Part shown: positions 1 through 9,676 of the stretch, in pieces | Numbering within the stretch: position 1 is the stretch's first letter | Layout of the letters: the number at the start of each line of letters is the position of its first letter | From: Streptomyces sioyaensis | GTDB taxonomy: Bacteria; Actinomycetota; Actinomycetes; Streptomycetales; Streptomycetaceae | Reading direction: 5' to 3' | NCBI RefSeq assembly: GCF_004122735.1 | Contig: NZ_SDIF01000021.1 | Location: 31,355 to 95,354 of the forward strand | Length of the DNA stretch: 64,000 bases | Notes under the pieces: model-generated | Told to the model about the DNA's origin: nothing | What the model saw: only the letters and a program-made list of their open reading frames with translations | Database searches by the model: none | Program-made: the position numbers and the translations under genes

Positions 1-1
1 C

Positions 2-172
2 ACGCTCGCCGGCCTGGGCGAGCCGCTGCGGGCCGGCGACATCGTCCTGACCGGCGCCCTCGGCCCGATGGCCGTCGCCGCCGAAGGGGACGAGTTCACC
101 GCCCACATCGAAGGACTCGGCACGGTCACCACCGCGTTCGCCGCCCCCGCCACGGAAGGAACCGGAGCATGA
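2..172 (+). CDS. mhpD: 2-keto-4-pentenoate hydratase, C-terminal part only
   Basis: Open reading frame entering from the left edge; 56 C-terminal residues are visible. They contain an [14 protein letters not shown] segment followed by a short beta-rich tail, as in the fumarylacetoacetate-hydrolase-like hydratases that add water to 2-hydroxypenta-2,4-dienoate to give 4-hydroxy-2-oxovalerate. The TGA overlaps the ATG of the acetaldehyde dehydrogenase gene (ATGA), indicating translational coupling. The assignment rests mainly on this context, because the next two genes are the following two steps of the same pathway. Too little is visible to judge catalytic residues. Confidence 0.75.
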   Translation, partial: TLAGLGEPLRAGDIVLTGALGPMAVAAEGDEFTAHIEGLGTVTTAFAAPATEGTGA

Positions 173-1116
173 CCACGAAGGCCGCCGTCATCGGCTCGGG
201 CAACATCGGCACCGACCTCATGATCAAGATTCTGCGGCTCTCCGACTCTTTGGAGATCGCCGCCATGGCCGGCATCGACCCCGACTCCGACGGCCTGGCC
301 CGCGCCCGACGGCTGAAGGTCGCGACCACCCACAAGGGCGTGGACGGCCTGGTCGAGCTGGACGAGTTCGCGGACGTGTCCCTCGTCTTCGACGCCACAT
401 CCGCCGGCGCGCACCGGCGCCACAACGAGGTCCTGCACCGACTGGGCCGCTCGGTCGTCGACCTCACCCCTGCCGCGCTCGGCCCGTACGTCGTGCCGCC
501 GGTCAACGGCGACGCCCACCTGCACGCGCCCAACGTCAACATGGTCACCTGCGGCGGGCAGGCCACCATCCCCATCGTGGCCGCCGTCGCGGCCGTGACC
601 CCGGTCCACTACGCAGAGATCGTCGCCTCCATCTCCTCCCGTTCGGCGGGCCCCGGCACGCGGGCCAACCTCGACGAATTCATCGAGACCACCTCGTCGG
701 CCATCGAGCAGGTCGGCGGCGCGGCCCGCGGCAAGGCCATCATCATCCTCAACTCCGCCGAACCGCCCCTCATCATGCGGGACACCGTGCACTGCCTCAT
801 CGGTGACTGCGACGACGCCGCGGTGACCGCCTCCGTGGCGGAGATGGCCGCGCGCGTCCAGACGTACGTCCCCGGCTATCGCCTCAAGCAGAAGGTGCAG
901 TTCGAACGCGTCGCCGTCGACAGCCCACTGCGCTCCCTGCTGCCGGCCGCCTCCCGGTCCGGCCAGGCCGCCAAGGTGTCGGTGTTCCTCGAAGTGGAGG
1001 GCGCCGCCCACTACCTGCCCGCCTACGCCGGCAACCTCGACATCATGACCTCGGCCGCCCTGCGCACCGCCGAGCGCATGGCCGCCCACCGCACCACGAA
1101 GGTGGTCTCCCGATGA
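169..1116 (+). CDS. mhpF: acetaldehyde dehydrogenase (acetylating)
   Basis: 315 residues, the usual length for MhpF/DmpF. It oxidises acetaldehyde with NAD+ and CoA to acetyl-CoA and normally channels acetaldehyde from the aldolase encoded next. The N-terminus has the Rossmann motif GSGNIGTDL (about residues 9-17); the segment [14 protein letters not shown] carries the conserved catalytic cysteine; [14 protein letters not shown] is also typical of the family. Start and stop both overlap neighbours (ATGA at each side), so the three genes form one operon. Function is well supported by family; preference for acetaldehyde over propanal is inferred. Confidence 0.95.
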   Translation: MTTKAAVIGSGNIGTDLMIKILRLSDSLEIAAMAGIDPDSDGLARARRLKVATTHKGVDGLVELDEFADVSLVFDATSAGAHRRHNEVLHRLGRSVVDLTPAALGPYVVPPVNGDAHLHAPNVNMVTCGGQATIPIVAAVAAVTPVHYAEIVASISSRSAGPGTRANLDEFIETTSSAIEQVGGAARGKAIIILNSAEPPLIMRDTVHCLIGDCDDAAVTASVAEMAARVQTYVPGYRLKQKVQFERVAVDSPLRSLLPAASRSGQAAKVSVFLEVEGAAHYLPAYAGNLDIMTSAALRTAERMAAHRTTKVVSR

Positions 1117-2144
1117 CCGCACCCCAGCCGAACACCCTGTACGTGCAGGACGTGACCCTCAGGGACGGCATGCACGCCGTCCGCCACCGCTACACCGTCG
1201 AGCAGGCCCGCACCATCGCCGGCGCACTCGACGCCGCGGGAGTCGCCGCGATCGAGATCGCCCACGGCGACGGCCTGGCCGGCTCCAGCATCACCTACGG
1301 CGTCGGCGCCCACACGGACTGGGAGTGGATCGAGGCCGTCTGCGACGCCGTGACCCACGCGGTGCCCACCACCCTGCTCCTGCCCGGCATCGGCACCCTG
1401 CACGACCTGCGCCGCGCACATGCGCTCGGCATCCGCTCGGTACGCGTCGCCACCCACTGCACCGAGGCCGACATCTCCGCCCAGTACATCGCCGCCGCCC
1501 GCGACCTGGGCATGGACGTGGCCGGCTTCCTGATGATGTCCCACATGGCCGACCCCGCCGAACTGGCACAGCAGGCGAGGTTGATGGAGTCCTACGGCGC
1601 GCACTGCGTCTACGTCACCGACTCCGGCGGCCACCTCACCATGGACGGCGTACGCGACCGCGTCCGCGCCTACCGCGACGTCCTCGATCCGTCCACCGAG
1701 CTGGGAATCCACGCCCACCACAACCTCGGGCTCGGCGTGGCCAACTCGGTCGTCGCCGTCGAGAACGGCGTCACCCGCGTCGACGCCTCCCTCGCCGGCC
1801 AGGGAGCCGGAGCCGGCAACTGCCCCCTGGAAGCGTTCGTCGCGGTCGCCGACCTGATGGGCTGGGAGCCCGGCTGCGACCTGTTCCCCCTGATGGACAC
1901 CGCCGACGACGTCGTACGCCCCCTCCAGGACCGCGAGGTGCGGGTCGACCGCGAGACCCTCAGCCTCGGCTACGCCGGCGTGTACTCCAGCTTCCTGCGC
2001 CATGCCGAGACGGCCGCCCGCCACTACGGTATCGACGCCCGCGCCATCCTCATCGAGGTCGGCCGCCGCAACCTGGTCGGCGGCCAGGAAGACATGATCA
2101 CCGACATCGCCCTCGACCTCGCCGCAGCCCGCACCACCGCCTGA
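1113..2144 (+). CDS. mhpE: 4-hydroxy-2-oxovalerate aldolase
   Basis: 343-residue class II DRE-TIM metallolyase that cleaves 4-hydroxy-2-oxopentanoate into pyruvate and acetaldehyde. The N-terminal [12 protein letters not shown] holds the conserved RDG signature (Arg, Asp metal ligand); [15 protein letters not shown] supplies the two histidine metal ligands; a DmpG-like communication domain follows (about residues 285-343). It overlaps mhpF by ATGA, as expected for the physical MhpE-MhpF complex that channels acetaldehyde. It is the last gene of the operon and is followed by a strong hairpin. Confidence 0.95.
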   Translation: MTAPQPNTLYVQDVTLRDGMHAVRHRYTVEQARTIAGALDAAGVAAIEIAHGDGLAGSSITYGVGAHTDWEWIEAVCDAVTHAVPTTLLLPGIGTLHDLRRAHALGIRSVRVATHCTEADISAQYIAAARDLGMDVAGFLMMSHMADPAELAQQARLMESYGAHCVYVTDSGGHLTMDGVRDRVRAYRDVLDPSTELGIHAHHNLGLGVANSVVAVENGVTRVDASLAGQGAGAGNCPLEAFVAVADLMGWEPGCDLFPLMDTADDVVRPLQDREVRVDRETLSLGYAGVYSSFLRHAETAARHYGIDARAILIEVGRRNLVGGQEDMITDIALDLAAARTTA

Positions 2145-2300
2145 CCCGAAAGCCGCACGCGGTCGGTTGAGGCCGAGCCGGAAGCAGGGATCCACCAGTC
2201 AACGGCCGTCCCAGGACCTGGATTCTGCCGGCCGAGCGGGATCAGCGGCCGGCACAAGCAGAGCGGGGGCCACAACCCCCTTGGCGCCGCCCTCCAGATC

Positions 2301-2338
2301 TGCGTGGCCCGGCGGTTCCCGCACCGCCGGGCCACGCA
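2301..2338. terminator. bidirectional hairpin terminator
   Basis: A perfect 16-bp stem (2301-2316 pairing with 2323-2338) with a 6-nt loop, in the gap between the mhp operon and the convergent SnoaL-like gene. Its position between two 3' ends fits a bidirectional terminator. There is no clear U-run, as is common in high-GC actinobacteria. Confidence 0.75.
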
Positions 2339-2342
2339 CGGG

Positions 2343-2951
2343 TCAGGCGAGACCGATCTGCTGGTAGAAGGTCCGGTTGTCCCAGAAGAGAAACTCCTCC
2401 TCCATCACTCCGAGCTTGTTCCAGATGCCGACCGTGGCCATGTTGATGGCGAACTTCTTGCCCGTCGGCTGGATGAAGCCGCCGTTGCCGTCCGGCATGG
2501 GGCGGGTGAAGGTGCCCTGCATGACGCCGGTCACCGAGGTCAGGTTGTCCTTGGCGATGCGGATCGGGTGCTCGGTGATGCGCGTGTCCGGCGCCCAGAC
2601 GAACTGGCTCTTCATGTCGGCGATGTGCCGGTCGATGCCGTCCGTGTAGTGACCGTCGGGCCAGTGGACGCGGATGTTCTGGGCGTGGCTCTCACTGAGC
2701 CGGTCCCACTGCTGACCGGAGTAGACGACGAAGTCCAGCTCGTCGAAGACCTTGAGGTGCTTGCGCTCCGTATCGGTCAGGTGAGCCGGCCAAAGCGACT
2801 CGGCCTGCGGGGTGGAGGCCGGGTCGCCGAGCAGTTCCCGGCTGCCTGTGGCTGCGGTTGCCAGGTCGGTTCCGCTGGATATCGCGGTGATGGCGAGGGC
2901 GCCCAGGGCGGCGGCGCCTCCGCTTCGGAGGACGTTGCGGCGGTCGATCAT
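2343..2951 (-). CDS. Tat-exported SnoaL/NTF2-like ester-cyclase-type protein
   Basis: 202 residues. The N-terminus (MIDRRNVLRSGGAAALGAL) is a twin-arginine signal: RR motif, alanine-rich hydrophobic stretch, then an A-T-A-A cleavage region near residue 35. The mature part resembles the SnoaL-like/NTF2 fold (WPDGHYTDGIDRHI, GVMQGTFTRPMPDGNGG, GIWNKLGVMEEEFLFWDN), a cone-shaped barrel found in polyketide cyclases and many uncharacterised enzymes. Such proteins are usually cytoplasmic, so export is a point of interest. Substrate is unknown; no partner is obvious in the neighbourhood. Confidence 0.7.
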   Translation of the reverse strand: MIDRRNVLRSGGAAALGALAITAISSGTDLATAATGSRELLGDPASTPQAESLWPAHLTDTERKHLKVFDELDFVVYSGQQWDRLSESHAQNIRVHWPDGHYTDGIDRHIADMKSQFVWAPDTRITEHPIRIAKDNLTSVTGVMQGTFTRPMPDGNGGFIQPTGKKFAINMATVGIWNKLGVMEEEFLFWDNRTFYQQIGLA

Positions 2952-3175
2952 GTCGATTCCTTGTCTACAAGATCACGCTGGGGGAAGGGGGCGTGCTATT
3001 GAAGTTTCAAGCACATCGATCGTGGAGAGTGTAGTTGAGGATTCAAGTAGATGGAATCCTCAGGATGGTGTCGAGGTGTGCGATCACGTCGTCGCGGTCA
3101 CTTCGCGCAGGTGGTCGTAGTGGCTGGATCATTCGCCCAAGCCCGAGTCACGCTGCAACCCGCTAAGGTGGTTCC

Positions 3176-3751
3176 ATGCGTGCTGGGTTCCCTGACTTCC
3201 GCCTCGGTAAGGTGCTGGCGACCAGCTTCACGGGGACTCTGTCGGAGCGTCATGGCGAGGCTGTGGAGCGCATTCCCACGCCGCAGCGACTCATCGACTG
3301 GCTGGCAGTGAACGGCCTCGCCGTGGACTCCTGCACCACTGCCCAGCTCGACCTCGCTCGGGAACTGAGGGAGTCGATTCACGCCGCCGCGACAGCGGCC
3401 GCGATCCAGGGCGCTCTCCCCGCATCTGCTGTCCACGTCATCAATGACCGCAGCGCTCAGGGTCGGGCCGCGGCGATCCTGACATCCGAGGGTCAGCGGC
3501 GATGGCGGCTCAGCTCGGCTTCCTGCGTGGAAGATGCCCTCAGTGTGATCGCCGCCGACGCGATCAGCCTCATCGCGGGCGAACGAGACGGAAAATTGGC
3601 CTTGTGCGCGTCACCGACCTGCCAAGCCGCCTTCTTCGACACCAGCCAAAGCCGCACCCGCAAATGGTGTGACATGAACACGTGCGGGAATCGTCAGAAG
3701 AAGGCGCGCTTCCATGCCAACCAGCGCAAAAACCCCAGATCAGCGGAGTGA
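3176..3751 (+). CDS. ABATE/CGNR zinc-finger putative transcriptional regulator
   Basis: 191 residues. The C-terminus has Cys144, Cys149, Cys165 and Cys170 in the arrangement C-x4-C-x15-C-x4-CGNR, followed by a basic tail. This is the CGNR zinc finger, thought to bind DNA. The preceding helical part (about residues 20-140, including RELRESIHAAATAA) matches the ABATE ligand-sensor domain that usually accompanies it. Its last 12 bases overlap the 3' end of the convergent hydrolase gene. The stretch upstream of its ATG (2952-3175) is AT-richer than its surroundings and probably holds promoters for this gene and the divergent SnoaL-like gene. The target is unknown. Confidence 0.8.
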   Translation: MRAGFPDFRLGKVLATSFTGTLSERHGEAVERIPTPQRLIDWLAVNGLAVDSCTTAQLDLARELRESIHAAATAAAIQGALPASAVHVINDRSAQGRAAAILTSEGQRRWRLSSASCVEDALSVIAADAISLIAGERDGKLALCASPTCQAAFFDTSQSRTRKWCDMNTCGNRQKKARFHANQRKNPRSAE

Positions 3752-4552
3752 TCGGTACCTCTTCACCACCTGAGATGTGTCTCCTGCGGGCCGTGGTCCG
3801 TGGATGTACTGGTCGGCCCAGGCGCTGATGATGTGGGCGGCTCGCTGTGCTTGTCCTCGGGCGGTCAGGAGATGGTCTGCCCCTTCGAGTGAGACGAAGC
3901 TTCGCGGGTGCCGTGCCTCGCGGAAGATCTCTCCGGCGTTGTCGATGTCGACGGTGTTGTCGGTCGGCGAATGCAGGACGAGTAGTGGTAGGTCCAACTC
4001 GCCGATCCGGTCCCGCAGGTGAGCACGGCGGACGTCTTCGACGAAGGCGCGCTTGAGGACCAGGGTCCGCCCGCCGACGAACCACTCGTGCGACCCTTCG
4101 CTGAGCACGCGATCCACGACCGCGTCGTACTGTCGCTCGACGTGGCTGGGATCGACCGGTGCCCCGATCGTGGCGACCGCGCGGACGCCGGTGGCCTCGG
4201 CCGCCGCGGCGAGGACGGCGGCGCCTCCCCATGAGTGCCCCACCAGCAGGTCTGCCGGAGTCCCACGCTCCGCCATCATGGCTGCGGCACGGATCGTGTC
4301 CTGGACCTTGACGGTGAAGGAACCGTCCCCCCAGTCGCCGTCGGAGTCCCCGATCCCGAGGTTGTCGAAGCGCAGCATGCCGATCCCCTCGCGTGCCAGC
4401 TGCTTGCTGACACGCGACGCGGCCGGCGAGCCCTTGCCGAGCGTGAATCCGTGCACGAAAATCCCCCAGCCGCGGATCTCGCCGTCCGGCAGGTCGATCG
4501 CTCCGGCCAATTCGGGGCCGACGACGCTCGGGAATCTCACTTTTTCGCTCAT
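3740..4552 (-). CDS. alpha/beta hydrolase
   Basis: 270 residues, single alpha/beta-hydrolase domain without signal peptide. Oxyanion segment FVHGFTLGK (residues 32-40), nucleophile elbow GHSWGG with Ser107, acidic residue in HSPTDNTVD (about 213-221) and catalytic histidine in EGADHLLT (about 244-251). The pattern resembles the esterase-type hydrolases often fused to or found beside OsmC proteins. The gene is convergent with the CGNR gene (12-bp overlap at the stops). Natural substrate unknown. Confidence 0.85.
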   Translation of the reverse strand: MSEKVRFPSVVGPELAGAIDLPDGEIRGWGIFVHGFTLGKGSPAASRVSKQLAREGIGMLRFDNLGIGDSDGDWGDGSFTVKVQDTIRAAAMMAERGTPADLLVGHSWGGAAVLAAAAEATGVRAVATIGAPVDPSHVERQYDAVVDRVLSEGSHEWFVGGRTLVLKRAFVEDVRRAHLRDRIGELDLPLLVLHSPTDNTVDIDNAGEIFREARHPRSFVSLEGADHLLTARGQAQRAAHIISAWADQYIHGPRPAGDTSQVVKRYRSLR

Positions 4553-4675
4553 GTTGTGATCACCTAGGCAGGGGCTGTTCGTGGAGCAGGGAAGACAAGG
4601 GTGCCACCGGCCGGCGCCACGCGCGCGCTCCGGGCAGGGGAGCGGCGAGCGCGGTGCCTGCCGTGATCGGCGCCG

Positions 4676-6220
4676 TCAGGCGGGCGGCTTCCGGTCGGAG
4701 GACTGCTCGGTGGTGAGCAGTGCGGTGATCTCCTCGGCGAGGTGCGGGCCGAGCTCGCCCCAGCCGTCCTTGTAGCCGTAGACGCCGGCCAGGGTGCGGG
4801 CCTCGTAGTCGCCGTTCATGATCTCGATGTCGGTGGCCGTGATGAGCGCCGGGTGGGCGACACCGACGGCCGCCGAGACCTTCAGCAGCTCCTTGCGGAG
4901 GGTCCGCAGGTAGACGGCGGCCCGGGTGGCCTTCGAGGTCGGGTCGAGGCCGCGGGCCAGCCACGGGCTCTGGGTGGCGATGCCGGTGGGGCACTTGTCG
5001 GTGTGGCACTTCTGCGCCTGGATGCAGCCGATCGACAGCATCGCCTCACGGGCCACGTTGATCATGTCGGCACCCAGAGCGAAGGCGACCGCGGCGTTCT
5101 CGGGCAGGCCGAGCTTGCCGGAGGCGATGAACGTCAGGTCGTCGGTCAGCCCCCGCTCGGCGAAGGCGCCGTAGACCCGGGAGAAGCCCATCCGGAAGGG
5201 CAGCGACACCGAGTCGGAGAAGGTGAGCGGCGCCGCCCCGGTGCCGCCCTCGCCGCCGTCGATGGTCACGAAGTCGACACCACGGTCACCACGCGCCATC
5301 AGCGTGGCCAGCTCCTGCCAGAACTCCATCTCGCCCACCGCGCTCTTGATCCCGACCGGCAGGCCGGTCTCGGTGGCGAGCAGTTCGACGAAGTCGAGCA
5401 TCGAGTCGACGTCGCCGAACGCGGTGTGCCGCGACGGGGAAGCGCAGTCCTCGCCGAGCGGGATGCCGCGGATCCCGGCGATCTCCGGTGTCACCTTCGC
5501 GCCCGGCAGCATTCCGCCCAGCCCGGGCTTGGCACCCTGGGAGAGCTTGATCTCTATCGCCTTGACCGGGGCGCCGGCGACCACGTCCTTGAGCTTGTCG
5601 ATGTTGAAGCTGCCGTCCTCGTTGCGGCAGCCGAAGTAGGACGTACCGATTTGCAGGACGAGGTCGCCGCCGTTGCGGTGGTACGGCGAGAGACCGCCCT
5701 CGCCCGTGTTGTGCAGGGTGCCCGCCAGCGCCGCCCCCTTGTTGAGCGCCGTGACTGCCGCGCCGGAGAGCGAGCCGAAGCTCATCGCCGAGATGTTCAC
5801 CACGCTCGCCGGCCGGAACGCCTTGGCGCGCCCGCGCGGCCCGCCCAGCACCTTGGCTGACGGCAGTGGGGCCTGCGGGTCGTGCAGGTCGGGCAACGTG
5901 CCGGCGAACGTGCGCTGCTTCAGGTAGGCGTGCCCCTGCGTGTGCTCGACGTCGTTGTCGGTTCCGAACCCGAAGTAGTTGTTCTCCCCCTTCGCCGACG
6001 CGTAGATCCAGGTGCGCTGGTCACGACTGAACGGGCGCTCCTCGTCGTTGGAGGTCACTATGTACTGCCGCAGCTCCGGCCCGATCGTCTCCAACAGGTA
6101 CCGGGCGTGCCCGAGCACAGGGAAGTTCCGGAGCAGTGCGTGCTTCTTCTGGACAAGGTCACGAGCGGCCACCAGCGCCAATGCTGTTGCGGTGGCCGTG
6201 GCGATGCTCCGGGCGCGCAT
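4676..6220 (-). CDS. FMN-binding glutamate synthase family protein
   Basis: 514 residues from the ATG at 6220. A hydrophobic N-terminal segment (about residues 6-20) suggests a membrane anchor. The rest is a glutamate-synthase alpha-subunit-like TIM barrel that binds FMN: TGEGGLSPYHRNGGD, FVTIDGGEGGTGAAP, and a cysteine cluster C-x5-C-x4-CPTGIATQ that ligates a 3Fe-4S centre in GltB. It lacks the amidotransferase domain, so it is one of the stand-alone archaeal-GltS-like proteins of uncertain reaction. The frame stays open upstream to 6619, but that part is unrelated transposase debris, so the start at 6220 is preferred. Confidence 0.88.
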   Translation of the reverse strand: MRARSIATATATALALVAARDLVQKKHALLRNFPVLGHARYLLETIGPELRQYIVTSNDEERPFSRDQRTWIYASAKGENNYFGFGTDNDVEHTQGHAYLKQRTFAGTLPDLHDPQAPLPSAKVLGGPRGRAKAFRPASVVNISAMSFGSLSGAAVTALNKGAALAGTLHNTGEGGLSPYHRNGGDLVLQIGTSYFGCRNEDGSFNIDKLKDVVAGAPVKAIEIKLSQGAKPGLGGMLPGAKVTPEIAGIRGIPLGEDCASPSRHTAFGDVDSMLDFVELLATETGLPVGIKSAVGEMEFWQELATLMARGDRGVDFVTIDGGEGGTGAAPLTFSDSVSLPFRMGFSRVYGAFAERGLTDDLTFIASGKLGLPENAAVAFALGADMINVAREAMLSIGCIQAQKCHTDKCPTGIATQSPWLARGLDPTSKATRAAVYLRTLRKELLKVSAAVGVAHPALITATDIEIMNGDYEARTLAGVYGYKDGWGELGPHLAEEITALLTTEQSSDRKPPA

Positions 6221-6489
6221 GAACGTTCCTCTCCTCGATGCTCGACTCCATCGCCATGCGGCGGAGTCGTCGTGCCGGGCGTTGGGCGGCGGGCACGACC
6301 CAGCGGGCGTCAGCGTTCGTCGGAGAACGCCAAGTGATACTAGGGGTTCGCCCGGAGCGAGGGTCGCGGGTGGGGTGGTCTTCCCAGTGGCGGGTGGTCC
6401 AGGCGCGTCGGAACAGGCCATGCACGGTGACGCCCGTGTGACACGGCGTAACGTCGGTACTCCTCGACAACCCGGCGATGGCGTCCCAG

Positions 6490-6700
6490 CCGGGCGGAGG
6501 TCTCCGTGTGCTTCAAGCAGTTTCCTGATCTTCAGCAGGGTGCGGTACATGGTTGTGCGACTGCTGCCGAAGAGTACGGCGAGGAGTTCCGCAGCCAGGG
6601 CGACCCGTAGGTGGAGCACGGTGGCCAGGACCTGGTCGGGGAAGACGAGCCGGGGCGGCGGCCACGTCAGGCCCGCTTCCGGGGCGCGACCTCCGAGGAG
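6490..6700 (-). pseudogene. transposase N-terminal remnant (helix-turn-helix part)
   Basis: The reverse strand, in the same frame as the glutamate-synthase-like gene, encodes a run reading PPRLVFPDQVLATVLHLR, then LLAVLFGSSRTTMYRTLL and KIRKLLEAHG. This looks like the helix-turn-helix region of the transposase families common in Streptomyces (FPDQVLATVLHLR, then a LFG-S/T-T-x-x-R recognition helix). No catalytic domain follows: the frame degenerates and reaches the start of the FMN enzyme. The stretch 6221-6763 is otherwise without genes. The exact IS family cannot be named from this fragment. Confidence 0.55.
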
Positions 6701-6763
6701 CCCCGGTGCCCGCGGAGCCGGTGCGGCTCCGCGGGCCGCCCCACCGCTGCCGGGCGGAGAGGT

Positions 6764-6964
6764 TCAGGGGGTGTGGCGCACCTGGATGGCGGCGGCCGGG
6801 CAGACGGCGGCCGCTTCACGGGTGAGGGCGTGCTGGTCGTGCGGGGGCTCCGGCTCCAGGACGACGACGATTCCGTCCTCGTCGCGTTGGTCGAAGACCT
6901 CGGGGGCGATCAGGACGCACTGTCCGGCGCCGCAGCACTTCTCCTCGTCGACGGTGATCTTCAT
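6764..6964 (-). CDS. 3Fe-4S ferredoxin
   Basis: 66 residues, the size of small actinobacterial P450-partner ferredoxins. It shows the pattern C-C-G-A-G-Q-C (ligands near residues 10/11 and 16) and a distal CPAAAI motif (Cys near residue 56). The central cysteine of a 4Fe-4S motif is replaced, which is typical of single 3Fe-4S clusters. It lies 46 bp downstream of the P450 remnant on the same strand and would have delivered electrons to it. The gene itself looks intact. Confidence 0.92.
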   Translation of the reverse strand: MKITVDEEKCCGAGQCVLIAPEVFDQRDEDGIVVVLEPEPPHDQHALTREAAAVCPAAAIQVRHTP

Positions 6965-7010
6965 GTGGGGGTCTCCTTCTGTCGGGGGTCGTACGTGTGC
7001 TCTCCTGCCG

Positions 7011-7919
7011 TCACCAGCGGACGGGGACCTCGCTAAGGCCGCCGACCAGCAGTCCTTCGAGGCGTTCGAGGTCGGTGGCGGGGATGTCCAGTTCGAGGGA
7101 GGGGAGCCTGCGCAGCAGAACTTCGAGGGCGACCTGGAGTTCGGTGCGGGCCAGGGCCTGGCCCAGGCAGGAGTGGGGTCCCGCGCCGAAGGCCAGGTGA
7201 GGGTTGGGAGTGCGGGTCACGTCCATCTCGGCGGCGTTCTCGAAGGCGGTCTCGTCCCGGTTCGCCGCGGCCAGGGCGCACACCACCGTGGTGCCGTTGG
7301 GGAGGACCTCGCCCCCGATCTCGACGTCCTCGGTGAGGTAACGCCTCAGGCCGAACCCACCGTTGGCGTCGAAGCGCAGCGCCTCCTCGACGGTGCTGCG
7401 TACCAACGAGGGGTTCTCCAACAGCCGTTCCCACCGGGTGCGGTCGGCCAGCAGCATGGCGACCATCTTGCCGATCATGTTGGCCGTCGTCTCGTGCCCG
7501 GCCACCAGCAGACCTATGCCGGTGCCCAGCAGCTCCGCGTCCGTCAGCGCCTCACCTTCGCCGCTGCTCTCCTCGATCAGGGTGCTGAGCAGGTCGTCGG
7601 TGGGCTCGGCGCGTTTGGCGGCGATGTGGCCGGACATGTAGGCCACGAGTTCGCCGACCGCCGTCTGCCGTTCCTGTGCGGAGTACCGGGTGAGGCTGAG
7701 GTAGTTGTCGGACCAGTAGGAGAAGCGGTCCCGGTCCTCGGCGGGCACGCCGAGCATGTCGCAGATCACGTAGACCGGCAGCGGGAAGGCGAAGTGCGCC
7801 TTGAGGTCGCCGGAGTTGCCGCGCCCGGTCATCTCGTCGAGGAGCTGGTCCGCGATCGCGGCCATCGGGGGCCGCAGGGCGGCCATGCGCTTGGCGGTGA
7901 ACCACCTTGCCGGGGCGGG
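7011..7919 (-). pseudogene. cytochrome P450, N-terminally truncated
   Basis: The downstream three quarters of a P450 are intact: I-helix GLLVAGHETTAN, K-helix EEALRF (ExxR-like region), and heme loop FGAGPHSCLGQALA with the thiolate cysteine. The first internal ATG (7886) gives 291 residues, against about 400 for a complete P450. Homology (ARWFTAKRMAALRPP) extends back only to an in-frame TGA at 7920-7922. Roughly the first 105 residues, including the B/C helices that shape the active site, are missing. Upstream lies a truncated kinase gene, so a deletion probably fused the two loci. A functional enzyme is unlikely. Confidence 0.85.
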
Positions 7920-8061
7920 TCACCACGCCGCGCCCGCCGGGTCCACGGAGCCCCGCCTTGGCGTGGTCGAGGTCGGGAACTGGCTCTGACCGCAGTTCCG
8001 TGAAGCTCATGGTTGGGTGAGGATCCGGGTCCGAAGGAGCGTGAAGGACGCGCGGCCATAC

Positions 8062-8586
8062 GGCACCGGGGTCGTCGAGGAAGCGGGCGATGCCGAAGTC
8101 GCCGATCTTCAGGGTGTCGTCGGCGCCCAGCAGGAGGTTGGCCGGCTTGATGTCCCGGTGCACGATGCCCTGCCGATGCGCGGCGGCCAGCCCAACGGCA
8201 GCCTGTGCGGCGATACGGGCCACGTGCTCGGCGGGCAGCGGTCCGTAGACGGTGAGCAGGTCGGCGAGGCTGTCCCCGTCGACGAGCTCCATCACCAGGA
8301 ACAGACGGTCTTCGTGCTCGCCGAAGTCGAGAACGCCGACCACGTGCGGGTGGCTGAGGCGACCGGCGGTCTGTGCCTCCAGCCGGAAGCGGGAGGTCGC
8401 GGTGGGGTCGGAGTCGTGGGGGAGCATGAGTTTCACGGCAACCGGTCTGCCGAGCATCTCGTCGAAGCCCCGCCAGACCTCCCCCATCGCGCCCCGCCCG
8501 AGGGCGTCTCCCAGCCGGTATCGGCCCGCTATCAGCACTTGTTCTTCATCCTCATGCCCAATGACGTCCTGATCGCTGCAAGCCAT
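8062..8586 (-). pseudogene. serine/threonine protein kinase, C-terminally truncated
   Basis: From the ATG at 8586 about 175 residues match a Hanks-type kinase N-lobe and catalytic loop: glycine loop LGRGAMGEVWRG (residues 29-40), VAVKLM with the ATP lysine at 52, HRDIKPANLL (143-152) and IGDFGIARFL (161-170). Homology stops just after the DFG segment; there is no GTPAYMAPE, C-lobe, transmembrane helix or sensor domain. The frame continues as unrelated sequence to 7552 across the out-of-frame P450 remnant. The 7923-8061 stretch between the two remnants matches neither. A deletion junction is the simplest explanation. Confidence 0.85.
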
Positions 8587-9382
8587 GGCTCGCCGTGGGG
8601 CGCGGATCAAGGTGCGGGGGGCCGCAGCGGCCCCAGCTTACCGGCCCTGCAACCTTGTCCTTCCGGGCGGCGCAGAGCCCGGCTGCTACGGGCAGCCCCG
8701 CCAGAGGGCGGGATGCGTGCACGGTTCTCGGCTGAGTCGTGACGGTTTCAAGTTGCTCCATTCACAAGAGCGCTGGATTCGTGGCCATCTCCAGCCATCA
8801 GTGACATTTCAGGGACATGGCGCGCAGGAAGGAGTGACCCGATCACGAGGGTCGAGGTGCTCACCCTCATGGAGAGGTGCGCGGGCGCCGATTGCAGGAG
8901 CGGGCTGGTTCCCCCCGTGCCGGCCCGCTCCCGCGCACATACGCCAGCCCGGGCGTCCCACGTGGCAGTGGCACCCGGGCTGCCGTCAGTAGCGAATCCT
9001 CAGAGGCCGTCGGATGGCACCGGCGGCCAGGATATTCGCCCTCTCGCACGCGTCCACGACGGTCTGCCCGGCATTCACGTCGGCGACGCGCGACTGGCAG
9101 TTTTCCATCCGGAGCATCATCTCTACATCCGGAGCATCATCGCACTCCGCCATTCTTCGGTGCAGCGGGTCCGCGGAAAGTGGATGAGGATGAGGTCATC
9201 AGAAGAAGCGGATGCTGTCACGCAGAGCGCCTATGACGTTCGCCGCGAGAGGCGAGTGCCGGTGCTGGCTCCGTGCTCGGCGTCACTTGGCACCCCGGAG
9301 TTCTGAAATCGAGGTTCTCATGGCCCAACAATCCACGCCTTGGGCTCAAGGGACCGAAAGCAAGCACACTCGGGTGATTACC
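8587..9382. other. gene-free stretch with a short direct repeat
   Basis: No reading frame here has convincing codon bias or a recognisable domain on either strand. One 16-base sequence, CATCCGGAGCATCATC, occurs at 9106-9121 and again at 9126-9141 (20-bp period). The region sits between the truncated kinase and the sulfur-transport island and looks like decayed DNA. Confidence 0.5.
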
Positions 9383-9676
9383 TCAGGCCGGGCTTTTCAC
9401 CCAATCGATGAGCCGAGCCCACCAGACGCCCCTCGACCGGCCCGGTGGACTCCCCGGGGCACCAGGAGCGCGTGTGCGTCGCGACGACCCGCCTTGTCGG
9501 GCTGGCGCCGATCCCGTTCGAGTCGCCGCTTTTACTGGGCGCGCACGCTTGCGTTCCGCAGGCTCACACATGCACCGCTGAGTGTTGGGTACGCCCATGA
9601 GTACTTGGTCCACATGCCTTCCGCAACCCTCAAAGGTCAACTTCCGGCACGACGGACAGATAGCACGTTGGCACAC
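9383..9676 (-). CDS. small cysteine-rich (CPSC / GCGRHV) conserved protein
   Basis: 97 residues from a GTG at 9676 preceded by a good GGGAGG ribosome site. The N-terminal 38 residues carry Cys2, Cys7, Cys10, Cys18, Cys35 and Cys37 plus FEGCGRHVDQVL, which matches the small actinobacterial proteins of the form CxxC...GCGxHVxxV...C-x-C and looks like a metal-binding or redox module. A basic, proline-rich linker follows, and the protein ends in WWARLIDWVKSPA. Almost the same ending is found on the protein encoded divergently at 10115-10651. Function unknown; context suggests sulfur handling. Confidence 0.65.
   Translation of the reverse strand: MCQRAICPSCRKLTFEGCGRHVDQVLMGVPNTQRCMCEPAERKRARPVKAATRTGSAPARQGGSSRRTRAPGAPGSPPGRSRGVWWARLIDWVKSPA

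Noticed and set aside
1023..2195. 390-residue reverse-strand frame across the aldolase gene
   Set aside because: Antisense shadow of mhpE: Gly/Val/Asp-rich translation without domains, as expected opposite a high-GC gene.
6221..6619. N-terminal extension of the FMN glutamate-synthase-like protein
   Set aside because: The extension encodes transposase-like and then random sequence; the family begins at the ATG at 6220.
8857..9306. 149-residue forward frame with an HPEHHLYIRS segment
   Set aside because: It crosses a short direct repeat, has poor codon bias and no recognisable family.
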